Assembly: GCA_030603595.1 (NCBI GenBank)
Contig: JAUVXL010000008.1
Location: 1 to 40,821 of the forward strand
Source of the DNA: Sedimentisphaerales bacterium
Lineage (GTDB): Bacteria; Planctomycetota; Phycisphaerae; Sedimentisphaerales; Anaerobacaceae
Direction: 5' to 3'
DNA: 40,821 nucleotides
The position numbers and the translations under genes are program-made. This document shows positions 8,693-16,484 of this stretch, in pieces (the stretch's first letter is position 1; each line of letters starts with the position of its first letter). Under the pieces are notes generated by a model. That model worked only from the letters and a program-made list of their open reading frames with translations. It made no database searches and was not told the DNA's origin.

Positions 8693-9562
8693 TCAATCCA
8701 GCCGAACACCCTTCTGCTCCAGCCAGTCCTTCAAATCACCCATCTCGTTATTGAATATCTCGTTGTCGTAGTCTTCTTCTAATTTCTGGATATTCCCCGC
8801 CAGTTCAGGCTGCTCTTGAACAACCTCGCTCAGCTTCCTCTCGAACTCCTCGCTGACAGCGCTCATATCGTCAAGGTCCACTCGAAGCCCCAGCATCCCC
8901 ACCAGCCGCCGAGCCACCGCCTCGATGCACTTCGGATTGCTCCCCTGCACATAAGCCGGTACGGTGGCGACCAGGCTGATCATTCCCAAGTCATAGTTAC
9001 TGCAGTTCACCGTCAAATACGTCACAATACTCGCCGGACCCTCGTAGTTCGTATAATTCACCCCATAGTGGCCAAATGCGTCCTTAAGCCGTTCGCTGGA
9101 GGCCGAGCAGAACAGCCGAGGCTCGCGAGTATGCGGAACCAGCCCGGATACACTGCCGATGAAGTATATCATCTTAACGCCGAATTCACTGCAAAGCGAA
9201 AAGATACACTCGCCGAACTCCTCCCAATTCAGATTCGGCTCCTTGCCTAAGAACAGAATCAGGTCCCCTTTCTCGCTCGCATAAAACGCATCGCGTGGCG
9301 CCTCGTAGGACATTATCAGCCCATCCTCGATCTTCGTGTGAGGCCGAAACATCGCTGTCATTTCCATCATACCCGGAAAGCTGTAGATATAAAAACCCTC
9401 AGGATCGATCTCGGCGAACTTCCGCGCCTCCAGTTTCTCGATAAGACACTTAACAGTCCCCGTAGAAACATCCCCACCGTCCATCCAACCGGAAAAACCC
9501 AACAGCAGTCGCGGACTCTTGAACTTCGGCCTGTCGTAAATTTTCAGCTTTTTCGATGCCAT
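8693..9562 (-). CDS. PAC2 family protein
   Basis: PAC2 proteins are related to proteasome-assembly chaperones and to archaeal/bacterial proteins of unsettled role. The product is 289-290 residues. Its N-terminal half has the typical layout: LLLGFSGWMDGGDVS, then a central FIGSVSGLVPHTREPRLF block, then YEGPASIVTYL and LVATVPAYVQGSNPKCIEAV. The C-terminal ~70 residues are acidic and helical, ending in GDLKDWLEQKGVRL. No signal peptide is present, so it is cytoplasmic. Two adjacent ATGs exist (9565 and 9562); the second has the better spacing from AAGGA. The + strand here is strongly C-rich, in line with the skew of the left part of the window. No proteasome genes are nearby. Confidence 0.88.
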   Translation of the reverse strand: MASKKLKIYDRPKFKSPRLLLGFSGWMDGGDVSTGTVKCLIEKLEARKFAEIDPEGFYIYSFPGMMEMTAMFRPHTKIEDGLIMSYEAPRDAFYASEKGDLILFLGKEPNLNWEEFGECIFSLCSEFGVKMIYFIGSVSGLVPHTREPRLFCSASSERLKDAFGHYGVNYTNYEGPASIVTYLTVNCSNYDLGMISLVATVPAYVQGSNPKCIEAVARRLVGMLGLRVDLDDMSAVSEEFERKLSEVVQEQPELAGNIQKLEEDYDNEIFNNEMGDLKDWLEQKGVRLD

Positions 9563-9565
9563 CAT

Positions 9566-10219
9566 TATCCTTAATCATCCTTGTCGGCTGATAATCCCCG
9601 CCATTTTACCTTTTCCTCACACTTTAAGCCAACTAAATCCAACGCACTCCAGAAAACGCTTCGTTCCCAACGCCCCCACACACAAAACTCACCCGCTTCA
9701 CGCTTGACCTAAAGGCCAATTTCAGCTATCATATAGCATGAGATTCACCTGCAATATGTTTGGAGTCCGCAATGGGTCGGATGAAAAGCACCGCTCAGCC
9801 CTGCTCTGGACCTGATTCATGTCCAACCCGGAAATAACCCCCGCCCTCGAAGCAATAGGCCGAACCGTCCCCAAATCCAGATAGCCGCAGACGGAATAAC
9901 AAGACCACTCGGCTACTTCAAAAACGAAATCAAAGCAGCCCAGGCATACGACCGCACCGCAAAAATATACCACAAAGAGTTCGCCGCATTGAATTTCCCC
10001 GACTCGAAACGCTAAATCACCTGCCAACTGGCAATCGTCTCTCACCATTCGATCCTTGCCTACTTTTCAAGTAGGTCGCAGCGAAACTTCCCCCACAGAC
10101 TCATACGAAAATTGTAAGTCGCCGCCTACAGACGATCTCCCCTCAGAGCATAGCGTATGATCGCCTCGTCCCATTCTTGCAGGTCGCCCGATACTCCTGT
10201 TGAGTAGCAACAAACCCTG
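9566..10219. other. 654-base stretch without an intact gene
   Basis: Strongly A/C-rich on the + strand. It holds only the AP2-domain remnant described separately. The rest (9566-9850 and 10020-10219) shows no coding potential, clear terminator or repeat. Confidence 0.5.
9860..10015 (+). pseudogene. AP2-domain remnant
   Basis: About 50 codons read to a TAA with the text LGYFKNEIKAAQAYDRTA, then KIYHKEFAALNFP. This is the strand-helix part of an AP2/ERF-type DNA-binding domain (the usual pattern is LGxFxTExEAAxAYDxAAxxxxGEFAxLNFP). In bacteria and phages the domain is mostly attached to HNH homing endonucleases. No HNH part or start codon is visible, and the upstream frame is interrupted, so this is a fragment. 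It lies beside the 3' end of the restriction-modification operon. Residual identity was judged by eye only. Confidence 0.6.
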
Positions 10220-11569
10220 TCAAAACAGTGTGGGGATAGGGGCTTCTCTTTGAGAAGCTTTTGAGGAAGGTTGTTCGGATATAACGTGTTTCACATTATT
10301 TCCACGCGTGACGAGGGTCATTCTATCCCGGTTGAGGGAGTACGTTGCAGTCTCACTCTTAGCAAGCGACCTTAGAATGCGCGTCCATCCTTCTTCTCCG
10401 GTTGGTCCAAGCGCCTGCTGGAGGGACCGCAACCATACCGCCACGCGATGGAAACGCATTGCGCTGCTATACTCACTGTGCAGCTTGTATGCCCGCAAGT
10501 ATGCTTGGTCAATAAGAGAGGCTAATCCAAATGTATCCTTCCCGCTTCTGCCAAACGCAACGGGAGGCAAAAGCTTCTCCAACTCTTTCCAAAGTGCTAC
10601 TTTGTCGGACTTCTTGACGCCGTCTTCACGACCATCACACAGCGCATCGAAATACGGTTTTGTGAATATCTTTTCGTAAGCCTTCAGCGATAACGGAGAG
10701 AGAATGCTTGTTGCCTTTTCGGCAACCGTTCTTAATCGCACCGTCTCCCCGACATCGAGAACGTGTTCCTTAAGAATCTCTGACAAGACGCTCAGAAGCT
10801 CACCTTTGGCCTGGAGGGAAATCCGGTGAATCGACTCGCCGAAATAGAGAGGACTTATCTCAAAACCTATGAAGTGTCGTCCGCGTGCTTTCGCAACCTT
10901 GCAGACCGTGCCGCTGCCTGAGAAGGGGTCGAGCACCAAGTCATCTTGATTCGTCGTGGCTAACACAATTCTGTCGGATATTTCTTCCGGGAATACTGCG
11001 ATATGTGACGTTTGGTCGTTGCTGCCAAAGGCTACGCGGTCCACTTCCCAAACGTTGCCCGGGTTGCGGCCGAACAGGTTGTTTCGAGAGTCATGGAATT
11101 TGGTCGCCTCGCGCACGCCGAACACATCAAAGCGTGCCTTTTCCGCTCCCCGCCCGGGCTTAACCCACCAGAGAATTGTCTCGTGCTTGTTCGTAAACTT
11201 CGACTTGAACGCCATCCCTCCCCAGTATCGCCATATAATGCGATCCTTCAAACGAAAACCTAACTCTCGGAACAAATCGAACGTAAGGTGGTCTAACGGT
11301 GCTATATATTCTTTCCCTTCTGCCGTATAGCCTGTTTGCCAGAAAAACGCCCCTCCAGGAATGAGAACCCTCATACATTCCGAGAGGACCTTGCGCACGA
11401 AATCGAGATAATCTCCCTTATCGAGTTTGTCTTCATACCCTTTGTAAGCCCTTTCGATGTTGTAGGGCGGACTCGTGTGTATTGTTCGAACAGAGCTATC
11501 CGCTACCTGTGCGAATAGGTCCAGGCAATCGCCTAATAAGATTTCGTCCACAATCTCCGCCTTGGCCAT
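10220..11569 (-). CDS. Amino-methyltransferase of the beta class (SPPY), probably N4-cytosine
   Basis: This is a modification methylase that would protect the host's recognition sites. The order of motifs is beta-class: SPPY (motif IV, residues 33-36) first, then a target-recognition stretch, then DPFSGSGT (motif I, about 214-221) followed by GFEIS. SPPY rather than DPPY usually marks N4-cytosine methylation, though not strictly. The product is 449 residues; the ~180 after motif I are unusually long and match nothing I recognise. ATG 11569 is preferred over an upstream TTG (11593), because the endonuclease gene stops at 11574 and the ATG follows four bases later with GAGA in front. It is the third gene of a tight operon with a D12 methylase and an endonuclease. 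Confidence 0.85.
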   Translation of the reverse strand: MAKAEIVDEILLGDCLDLFAQVADSSVRTIHTSPPYNIERAYKGYEDKLDKGDYLDFVRKVLSECMRVLIPGGAFFWQTGYTAEGKEYIAPLDHLTFDLFRELGFRLKDRIIWRYWGGMAFKSKFTNKHETILWWVKPGRGAEKARFDVFGVREATKFHDSRNNLFGRNPGNVWEVDRVAFGSNDQTSHIAVFPEEISDRIVLATTNQDDLVLDPFSGSGTVCKVAKARGRHFIGFEISPLYFGESIHRISLQAKGELLSVLSEILKEHVLDVGETVRLRTVAEKATSILSPLSLKAYEKIFTKPYFDALCDGREDGVKKSDKVALWKELEKLLPPVAFGRSGKDTFGLASLIDQAYLRAYKLHSEYSSAMRFHRVAVWLRSLQQALGPTGEEGWTRILRSLAKSETATYSLNRDRMTLVTRGNNVKHVISEQPSSKASQREAPIPTLF

Positions 11570-11573
11570 TCGT

Positions 11574-12698
11574 CTATTCTCTTGTTTCAGCAACTTGTCT
11601 CAAATGCAGAAATACTTCTTTTAATTCATGCCTAACAGCGCTTTCTGGCTCATTGAGTACCAATTGTTGATATTCGTCTATAAAGCGGCGACGCAGTCGA
11701 TGAAAAAAATGCAGAAAATGTCGCAAGAAACCAATGCAATCTAAAATAGCAATCTCGCGCTGTCCAAGTTTTTCATACCTGCTTTTTGCATACTCAAAAA
11801 TATTTTCATCGATTTCATCTGTGGTTATGAATATGTAATTGCCGATTGATTCCCCACCATTTGCGATTTTTTGAACTGCTCGATCAATATCCTCTCGTAA
11901 CACTTTCTTCCTTTTCATTTCATAAACAGTCCCCACGTTCTCATCGTTGATCAGGCACACTTCAACATCACCCATACTCCCGGTTTGTTCGTCAGCAGCA
12001 TTGTGAGAAAGAAGGGGGCGGATTCTTTCTCCAATTCTATCTTTCGCAGCATTATATGCCGCGGCAACGATCAGAACCGGCAATCGGCTACTATATTTGC
12101 ATGATAAATGTTGCTCAATCAAACTTATTGTTTCTTCTGAAGATAATAGAACTTCTGCGGAATGGTCCTTCAACTCTTCCAACTTTCTTCCCAGGGACTC
12201 CTTCTTGGTGTCCCGAATTACAATTAGCCTATGCATAATTTCAACCAGTAACTCCCTTGGGTCAATTTCGCCATCTTGCACACAGTGCAAAAGCGATATC
12301 GCGTCAGCATATACCTTCCGGGGCCGACCTACGATTTCCAAGTGCATTGAAAGCGGGCTGTCAATGTTTCGCAATGCGGGCGTCAGAAATGCCGTTGTAG
12401 GATTGCATGGAAGATCCTCATCAGTAATGAAGTGTGATATATACCTCTCATCATAAGTGCGGCCAGAGAAGCAATCATTAGTTCCAATCTCAGTGTAGGG
12501 TTCAGTAACATCGACTTCCGGTTTGTGTACCTTTGCCAATAAGCAAGCCATCAATAAGCGAATGCCAGCGCGATTGCTGCTGCATTCGCAAACATATTCT
12601 ATTTTCCCCAGAGCCTCCGCAGTGGCTTGTATTTGCCTGTAATTCTCAGACATGGCGCAAGAGAATAATTCCGATAAAATATTCCGTGGATCAGGCAT
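11574..12698 (-). CDS. Type II restriction endonuclease, SacI-like
   Basis: This is the probable DNA-cleaving partner of the two flanking methylases. The 374-residue protein has a PD-(D/E)xK-type core visible as GDVEV (Asp244, Glu246) and YEMKRK (Glu260, Lys262) on adjacent strands. The N-terminal part (ALSEN/AMSENYRQ region, EYVCECSSNRAGIRLL, EPYTEIG, SGRTYDERYI, LPCNPTTAFLTPALRN) resembles my recollection of the RE_SacI family, so a SacI-type enzyme is proposed; the recognition site is not known. The start codon overlaps the stop of the upstream methylase in TAATG, showing translational coupling. Codon use is visibly more AT-rich than in neighbouring housekeeping genes, pointing to horizontal gain. 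If not SacI-like, it is still best read as the operon's endonuclease. Confidence 0.75.
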   Translation of the reverse strand: MPDPRNILSELFSCAMSENYRQIQATAEALGKIEYVCECSSNRAGIRLLMACLLAKVHKPEVDVTEPYTEIGTNDCFSGRTYDERYISHFITDEDLPCNPTTAFLTPALRNIDSPLSMHLEIVGRPRKVYADAISLLHCVQDGEIDPRELLVEIMHRLIVIRDTKKESLGRKLEELKDHSAEVLLSSEETISLIEQHLSCKYSSRLPVLIVAAAYNAAKDRIGERIRPLLSHNAADEQTGSMGDVEVCLINDENVGTVYEMKRKKVLREDIDRAVQKIANGGESIGNYIFITTDEIDENIFEYAKSRYEKLGQREIAILDCIGFLRHFLHFFHRLRRRFIDEYQQLVLNEPESAVRHELKEVFLHLRQVAETRE

Positions 12699-13615
12699 TA
12701 GCGAGTATCTCCAAACAAGGACCCGCTATCGGAACATTTCTTCGGGTCATAGTTCGTCCATAAAACCTCAACGCGTTTTCCTTTCGTCGCATGATTGGTT
12801 TTCGCAGGCGCGACACACTTTGACCACTTAGGTTTATGGTACAGCTTATCCATTAAGTCACACTGATAATTTGAAATGGCCACTCTCCCCTTCGCTGCGT
12901 TCAGTACATCTGCCAAGTTGCAATGATCCTTATCAGTCATTTCGTTGCCATAAGCGTTCTTGTCCCCACGCGTCTCATGTATATAGGGAGGGTCGCAGTA
13001 AAATAGAGTCTCGTCGGAATCATATAATGCAATTACATCAACTGCGGGTCTGTTCTCAAACTGAACCCGCAATAAGCGTTCTGCAATCCAAGGGAGATGC
13101 TCAACGGATCCCAACCATCTGCTAACAACACCACTCATGCCGGCGCGACTAGTATTCTTGCAATTTGCCCAACGCCCGATAGAGGCTTTTTGAGCTAATC
13201 CTGTCCTTACCTGTCTTGCTCGAACAAAAAATCGGCGAGCGCGTTCTATGTCCGGAAGGTTTGGATCCAAATTACAGGCTAGTGCAAATTCCTCGCGTGA
13301 GAAGGGCGTCAGCAATACAGCCTGAATCACTTTCTCTTTTTTATCTCGTAGTACACGAAAGAAATTTACTACTTCTCCATCTAAATCATTATATGTCTCA
13401 ATCGGTGACGGGGCACGATTCAACAATACAGCAGCAGAACCTGCAAACGGTTCACAATAATGCTTGGAAGAAGGCAATAACGGCAACAACCAATCAAGAT
13501 GAGAAAACTTTCCACCATACCAACCAAACGCAATTATTTTCTTAGGTTGACGAAGAGTGCCAATTGGCGGAGGTACTCGTTTGCCATTGTTTCTTATGTA
13601 AGTCTTAGTAGTCAT
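12698..13615 (-). CDS. D12 class N6-adenine DNA methyltransferase (Dam-like)
   Basis: This methylase transfers a methyl group to N6 of adenine in a specific site. The order is alpha-class: FGWYGGKFSHLDWLLPLLP at the N-terminus, CEPFAGSAAVLLN (motif I, residues 54-66), ETYNDLD (motif III area), then a target-recognition region and YCDPPY (motif IV, DPPY at 208-211). At 305 residues it has normal length for MethyltransfD12. It is the first gene of the R-M operon and ends in a TAATG overlap with the endonuclease start. AT-rich codon use sets it apart from the ATPase genes beyond 13.9 kb. Some D12 methylases stand alone, but the overlap here argues for a dedicated partner. Confidence 0.93.
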   Translation of the reverse strand: MTTKTYIRNNGKRVPPPIGTLRQPKKIIAFGWYGGKFSHLDWLLPLLPSSKHYCEPFAGSAAVLLNRAPSPIETYNDLDGEVVNFFRVLRDKKEKVIQAVLLTPFSREEFALACNLDPNLPDIERARRFFVRARQVRTGLAQKASIGRWANCKNTSRAGMSGVVSRWLGSVEHLPWIAERLLRVQFENRPAVDVIALYDSDETLFYCDPPYIHETRGDKNAYGNEMTDKDHCNLADVLNAAKGRVAISNYQCDLMDKLYHKPKWSKCVAPAKTNHATKGKRVEVLWTNYDPKKCSDSGSLFGDTR

Positions 13616-13657
13616 TGAAATCCCAGCTATTAGGGGCAGTCACCGATTTCTACGGCC

Positions 13658-13732
13658 TCAATAGCTGGCTGTCCCGTAGTTCTCGAAGGCCTTCTTGATC
13701 ACCTCAATGCCCTTGTTGTGGCAGTTTATCAT
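13658..13732 (-). other. Possible tail of a lost gene (24 codons)
   Basis: Minus-strand codons read from ATG 13732 (VMINCHNKG, then IEVIKKAFENYG) to a TGA, and the frame stays open back to 13771. The text is protein-like, with a short amphipathic helix, but I do not recognise it and no start signal is seen. It may be the remnant of a gene displaced when the R-M operon arrived. The surrounding 13616-13889 gap otherwise holds a hairpin (ATGGGCT-TT-AGCCCAT at 13832-13847) and a family D repeat. Confidence 0.2.
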
Positions 13733-13866
13733 GACGTCTGTCCTTGACAGTGGTCGCCCCTTATTACCTGCCTATGAATTATACTCTATAGTCCGTAAAT
13801 CGCAAGCCCAAAATGTGTCGAGTTACGTAGGATGGGCTTTAGCCCATACAGTCACTACGACCGAGG

Positions 13867-13889
13867 ACATACGCAATACGACATACCAA
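13867..13889. repeat. Dispersed repeat family D (ATACG-CAATACG-ACATAC type), next to the ntpD stop
   Basis: The short tract is built from ATACG/CAATACG/ACATAC words and ends at the stop codon of the D-subunit gene. Related tracts lie at 18782-18820 and 20883-20917, each next to an ATPase gene boundary. Confidence 0.6.
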
Positions 13890-14507
13890 TCACGCCCTTA
13901 TAATATCCGTAATCTTCATCAGTCGGGAAATATTATCCCTCTCGGCCTCGGCCAATTTATCGAAGATGTAGCGGATAGTCTCTTTCAGTTCGGGAATGAC
14001 TACATGCTCCAAGACGTTGACCCTCCGCCGCGTCATTGCAAGCTCGACGGCTAACAATCGGGCCTGCTTTTCCTTCTCGGCTAATTCGACCAAATGATCG
14101 AACGCCCTCTCTAAAGCCAATAGCGCCACGTCCATCTCTCCCGACGTCGTCGAATACCCGTAGCAGATAATCTCGCCTGAAATCTCCTTGGCCAAGTGTG
14201 GGACCTTGACGTTCATAATATTGGCCAGCGTTACAGTCAGGCTGAACTTCTTCGTCGGCACTTCGAGCGCCGCCTTCGTATGCTCGGGCTCGACCACCGC
14301 ACGAGCCAGCATAAACCGCCGACAAGTCTCCAGCAATGCGGCCTCGACCTTCTTGCGCAAAGGCTTGATATCCCGGGCGATCTGAATCAACTGCCGCGAA
14401 ATCTCATCCCTCTTCTCGCTGAGCAGACGATGCCCCCGCCCGGCAAGCGAAACCCGCTTGCGCAGCCGCAACAATTCCATTCGTGTCGCATTTACATTAG
14501 CCAGCAT
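13890..14507 (-). CDS. ntpD: V-type ATP synthase subunit D
   Basis: Subunit D is the central stalk shaft that rotates inside the A3B3 ring. The 205-residue product has the expected long N- and C-terminal helices: NATRMELLRLRKRVSLAGRG (about 6-25) and RRVNVLEHVVIPELKETIRY (near residue 165-185), with a short globular middle. RRVNALE-type text is a family hallmark. It is the last gene of the ATPase operon and is separated from subunit B by an inserted four-helix-bundle gene. A repeat begins right after its stop codon. Confidence 0.96.
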   Translation of the reverse strand: MLANVNATRMELLRLRKRVSLAGRGHRLLSEKRDEISRQLIQIARDIKPLRKKVEAALLETCRRFMLARAVVEPEHTKAALEVPTKKFSLTVTLANIMNVKVPHLAKEISGEIICYGYSTTSGEMDVALLALERAFDHLVELAEKEKQARLLAVELAMTRRRVNVLEHVVIPELKETIRYIFDKLAEAERDNISRLMKITDIIRA

Positions 14508-14517
14508 AATCTTTACA

Positions 14518-14582
14518 AATCCGAAATCCGAATATCGAAATCCGAAACAAATTCGAAATTCGAATATCCAATGTTCAAAACG
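14518..14582. repeat. Dispersed repeat family E (AAATCCGAAATCCGAAAC type), right of ntpD
   Basis: A purine-rich tract of CCGAAATCCGAA / AAATTCGAAATTCGAA words lies between ntpD and the four-helix-bundle gene. The reverse complement of a related tract lies on the other side of that gene (14940-14990). Other copies are at about 27592-27650 and 40728-40790. Confidence 0.75.
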
Positions 14583-14939
14583 CTATTCAGTCTTACGCAC
14601 AATCGAGCCAAAGATATTCATGAGTTCCGTCGCTTCTTGTTCCAGTTCTTTTCGTTCTCTTTCAAGATCAGCGTCGGATTGGGTATCCACCAGTCTCAGC
14701 CAATACCTACTTTCCTTTGCCTCTTTACGACATATCTTAATCCTGAAGCGGAAGTCTTTCTTGCTTAGCGACTCATTCGCTTCGATATAGTTGGCGCCAA
14801 CCGAACCGGATGCTCTGACAAGCTGTTTTCCGTCTTCAATGTTGGCGATAGTCTTAGCTAACTTATTAACAAAAGCTCTGACCCTTTGTGCAAAGGCAAA
14901 TGTACGATCCTCCAAATCATATTGTTTCGCATTTTGCAT
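14583..14939 (-). CDS. Four-helix-bundle protein (23S rRNA intervening-sequence type, IVP/S23)
   Basis: The 118-residue product matches the four-helix-bundle family TIGR02436, first seen as proteins encoded in 23S rRNA intervening sequences; the biological role is unknown. Hallmarks are DLEDRTFAFAQRVRAFVNKL (residues 8-27), VRASGSVGANYIEANES (about 41-57), a KKDF/KICRKEAKESRYWL helix and a long last helix. It sits inside the ATPase operon between B and D in the same orientation, flanked on both sides by family E repeats. This suggests the gene and its flanks arrived as one unit. It has no known link to ATPase assembly. Confidence 0.9.
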   Translation of the reverse strand: MQNAKQYDLEDRTFAFAQRVRAFVNKLAKTIANIEDGKQLVRASGSVGANYIEANESLSKKDFRFRIKICRKEAKESRYWLRLVDTQSDADLERERKELEQEATELMNIFGSIVRKTE

Positions 14940-14990
14940 TTTTGGTCATTTGTATTTGTTTCGTATTTCTTATTTCTTATTTCGTGCTTC
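14940..14990. repeat. Family E repeat, inverted copy left of ntpB end
   Basis: Read on the minus strand the tract contains AAGCACGAAATAAGAAATAAG and ACGAAACAAATACAAATGACC words. It is therefore related, in inverted sense, to the tract on the other side of the four-helix-bundle gene. It runs to the very end of ntpB (14989). Confidence 0.65.
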
Positions 14991-16383
14991 ACGATTTCGC
15001 TTTCCGAAATCGTGGCATGTATTTCTCTATCAGCTTGATATCGATTCGCTTTAATTCGACGTTATCGAACATACTGAGCAGTTCCCAGCCCAAATCGAGC
15101 GTCTGCTCAACCGTGCGATTCTCGTAATAATCCTGCCCGATATACCTGGCCTCGAACTCATTGGCGAATTTCATATAGTTCTTATCCTCATCGGAAAGCG
15201 CCGCCTCGCCCATAATGGTCGCCAGTTCCTGGCACTCTTTGCCTCTGGCATACGCCGCATAGAGTTGGTTGTAGAGGTCGGCATGGTCCTCGCGGGTCTT
15301 GCCCTCGCCGATACCCTTATCTTTGAGTCGCGAAAGGCTCGGGAGAACGTCCACCGGCGGCGCCACGCCCTTGCGGTGCAGCGACCGCGACAGGATAATC
15401 TGCCCCTCCGTAATATAGCCGGTCAGGTCGGGCACCGGATGGGTCTTATCGTCCTCTGGCATCGTCAGCACCGGAACCATCGTGATCGACCCCTTCTTGC
15501 CCTTAATCCGGCCGGAGCGTTCGTAAATCGTCGCCAAGTCCGTATAGAGATAGCCCGGATACCCGCGTCGGCCGGGGACCTCTTTCCGCGCTGCACTGAT
15601 CTCGCGAAGCGCCTCGCAGTAGTTGGTCATATCGTTGAGAATCACCAGGACGTGCATATCCAAATCGAAAGCTAAATACTCCGCCGCCGCCAAGGCAAAC
15701 CTCGGCGTCGCGATCCGCTCGATGGCCGGGTCGTTGGCCAGATTGACAAACATGACCGCCCGCTCGATAGCGCCGGTATTATGCAGATCGTCGATAAAGA
15801 ACTGTGCCGCCTCGAACGTAATGCCCATCGCCGCAAAGACCACCGCAAACGCCTCGCCCTTGCCCAAAACCGATGCCTGCCTGGCAAGCTGAGCGGTCAG
15901 TTCATCGTGCGGCAGGCCGGCTCCGGAGAAAATCGGCAGCTTCTGACCGCGGACAAGCGGATTGAGCCCGTCGATGGTCGATACACCCGTCTGAATAAAC
16001 TCGTTCGGATAATCGCGTGCAAACGGATTGATAGGCTGGCCGTTGATATCCAGACGCTTCTGCGGAATCAGCGCAGCTCCATCGTCCTTCGGCTCGCCTA
16101 ATCCGCTGAAGACTCGCCCCAAAATATCCGGCGAGACCGCCAACTCCAACGGCTTGGCCAGGAACCGGGCCGTAGTCCGCTCGACGTCGATACCGCGCGT
16201 GCCCTCGAAGACCTGCACGAGCACCTTGTCGTTCTCGACCTGCAGAATCTGCCCGTGCCGAATCGAGCCGTCGCCAAGCTCGATATCCACGATATGCCCG
16301 TATTTCGCCTCGTCAACCATCTCAACAAGCATCAACGGGCCCTGAATTTCCGCAACTGTCTGGTATTCCTTAATAGATAGCAT
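14989..16383 (-). CDS. ntpB: V-type ATP synthase subunit B
   Basis: Subunit B is the non-catalytic nucleotide-binding partner of A in the A3B3 head. The product is 464 residues, the standard length. Typical blocks are [20 protein letters not shown], the degenerate P-loop region of B subunits, then [40 protein letters not shown] and [23 protein letters not shown] 16383 is preferred over a GTG one codon earlier, because GAGGG lies six bases upstream of it. It follows subunit A across a 98-base gap filled by a dispersed repeat. Confidence 0.98.
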   Translation of the reverse strand: MLSIKEYQTVAEIQGPLMLVEMVDEAKYGHIVDIELGDGSIRHGQILQVENDKVLVQVFEGTRGIDVERTTARFLAKPLELAVSPDILGRVFSGLGEPKDDGAALIPQKRLDINGQPINPFARDYPNEFIQTGVSTIDGLNPLVRGQKLPIFSGAGLPHDELTAQLARQASVLGKGEAFAVVFAAMGITFEAAQFFIDDLHNTGAIERAVMFVNLANDPAIERIATPRFALAAAEYLAFDLDMHVLVILNDMTNYCEALREISAARKEVPGRRGYPGYLYTDLATIYERSGRIKGKKGSITMVPVLTMPEDDKTHPVPDLTGYITEGQIILSRSLHRKGVAPPVDVLPSLSRLKDKGIGEGKTREDHADLYNQLYAAYARGKECQELATIMGEAALSDEDKNYMKFANEFEARYIGQDYYENRTVEQTLDLGWELLSMFDNVELKRIDIKLIEKYMPRFRKAKS

Positions 16384-16392
16384 CACAAACCC

Positions 16393-16472
16393 TCAAAACT
16401 TTAGGCTCTTCAAACTTTAGTCACTTTAGGCACTCTAAACTTCAGGCACTTAACGCGCCTTAGTGGCAAAAT
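16393..16472 (-). repeat. Dispersed repeat family F (GTGACTAAAG / GTGCCTAAAG), minus orientation
   Basis: On the minus strand this reads TTTTGCCACTAAGG, then TTAAGTGCCTGAAG, then alternating GTGCCTAAAGTGACTAAAG words. The same order occurs on the + strand at 18392-18438. The two copies therefore lie as inverted repeats on either side of the A-subunit gene. Confidence 0.8.
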
Positions 16473-16484
16473 CCGTCTCCGAAA

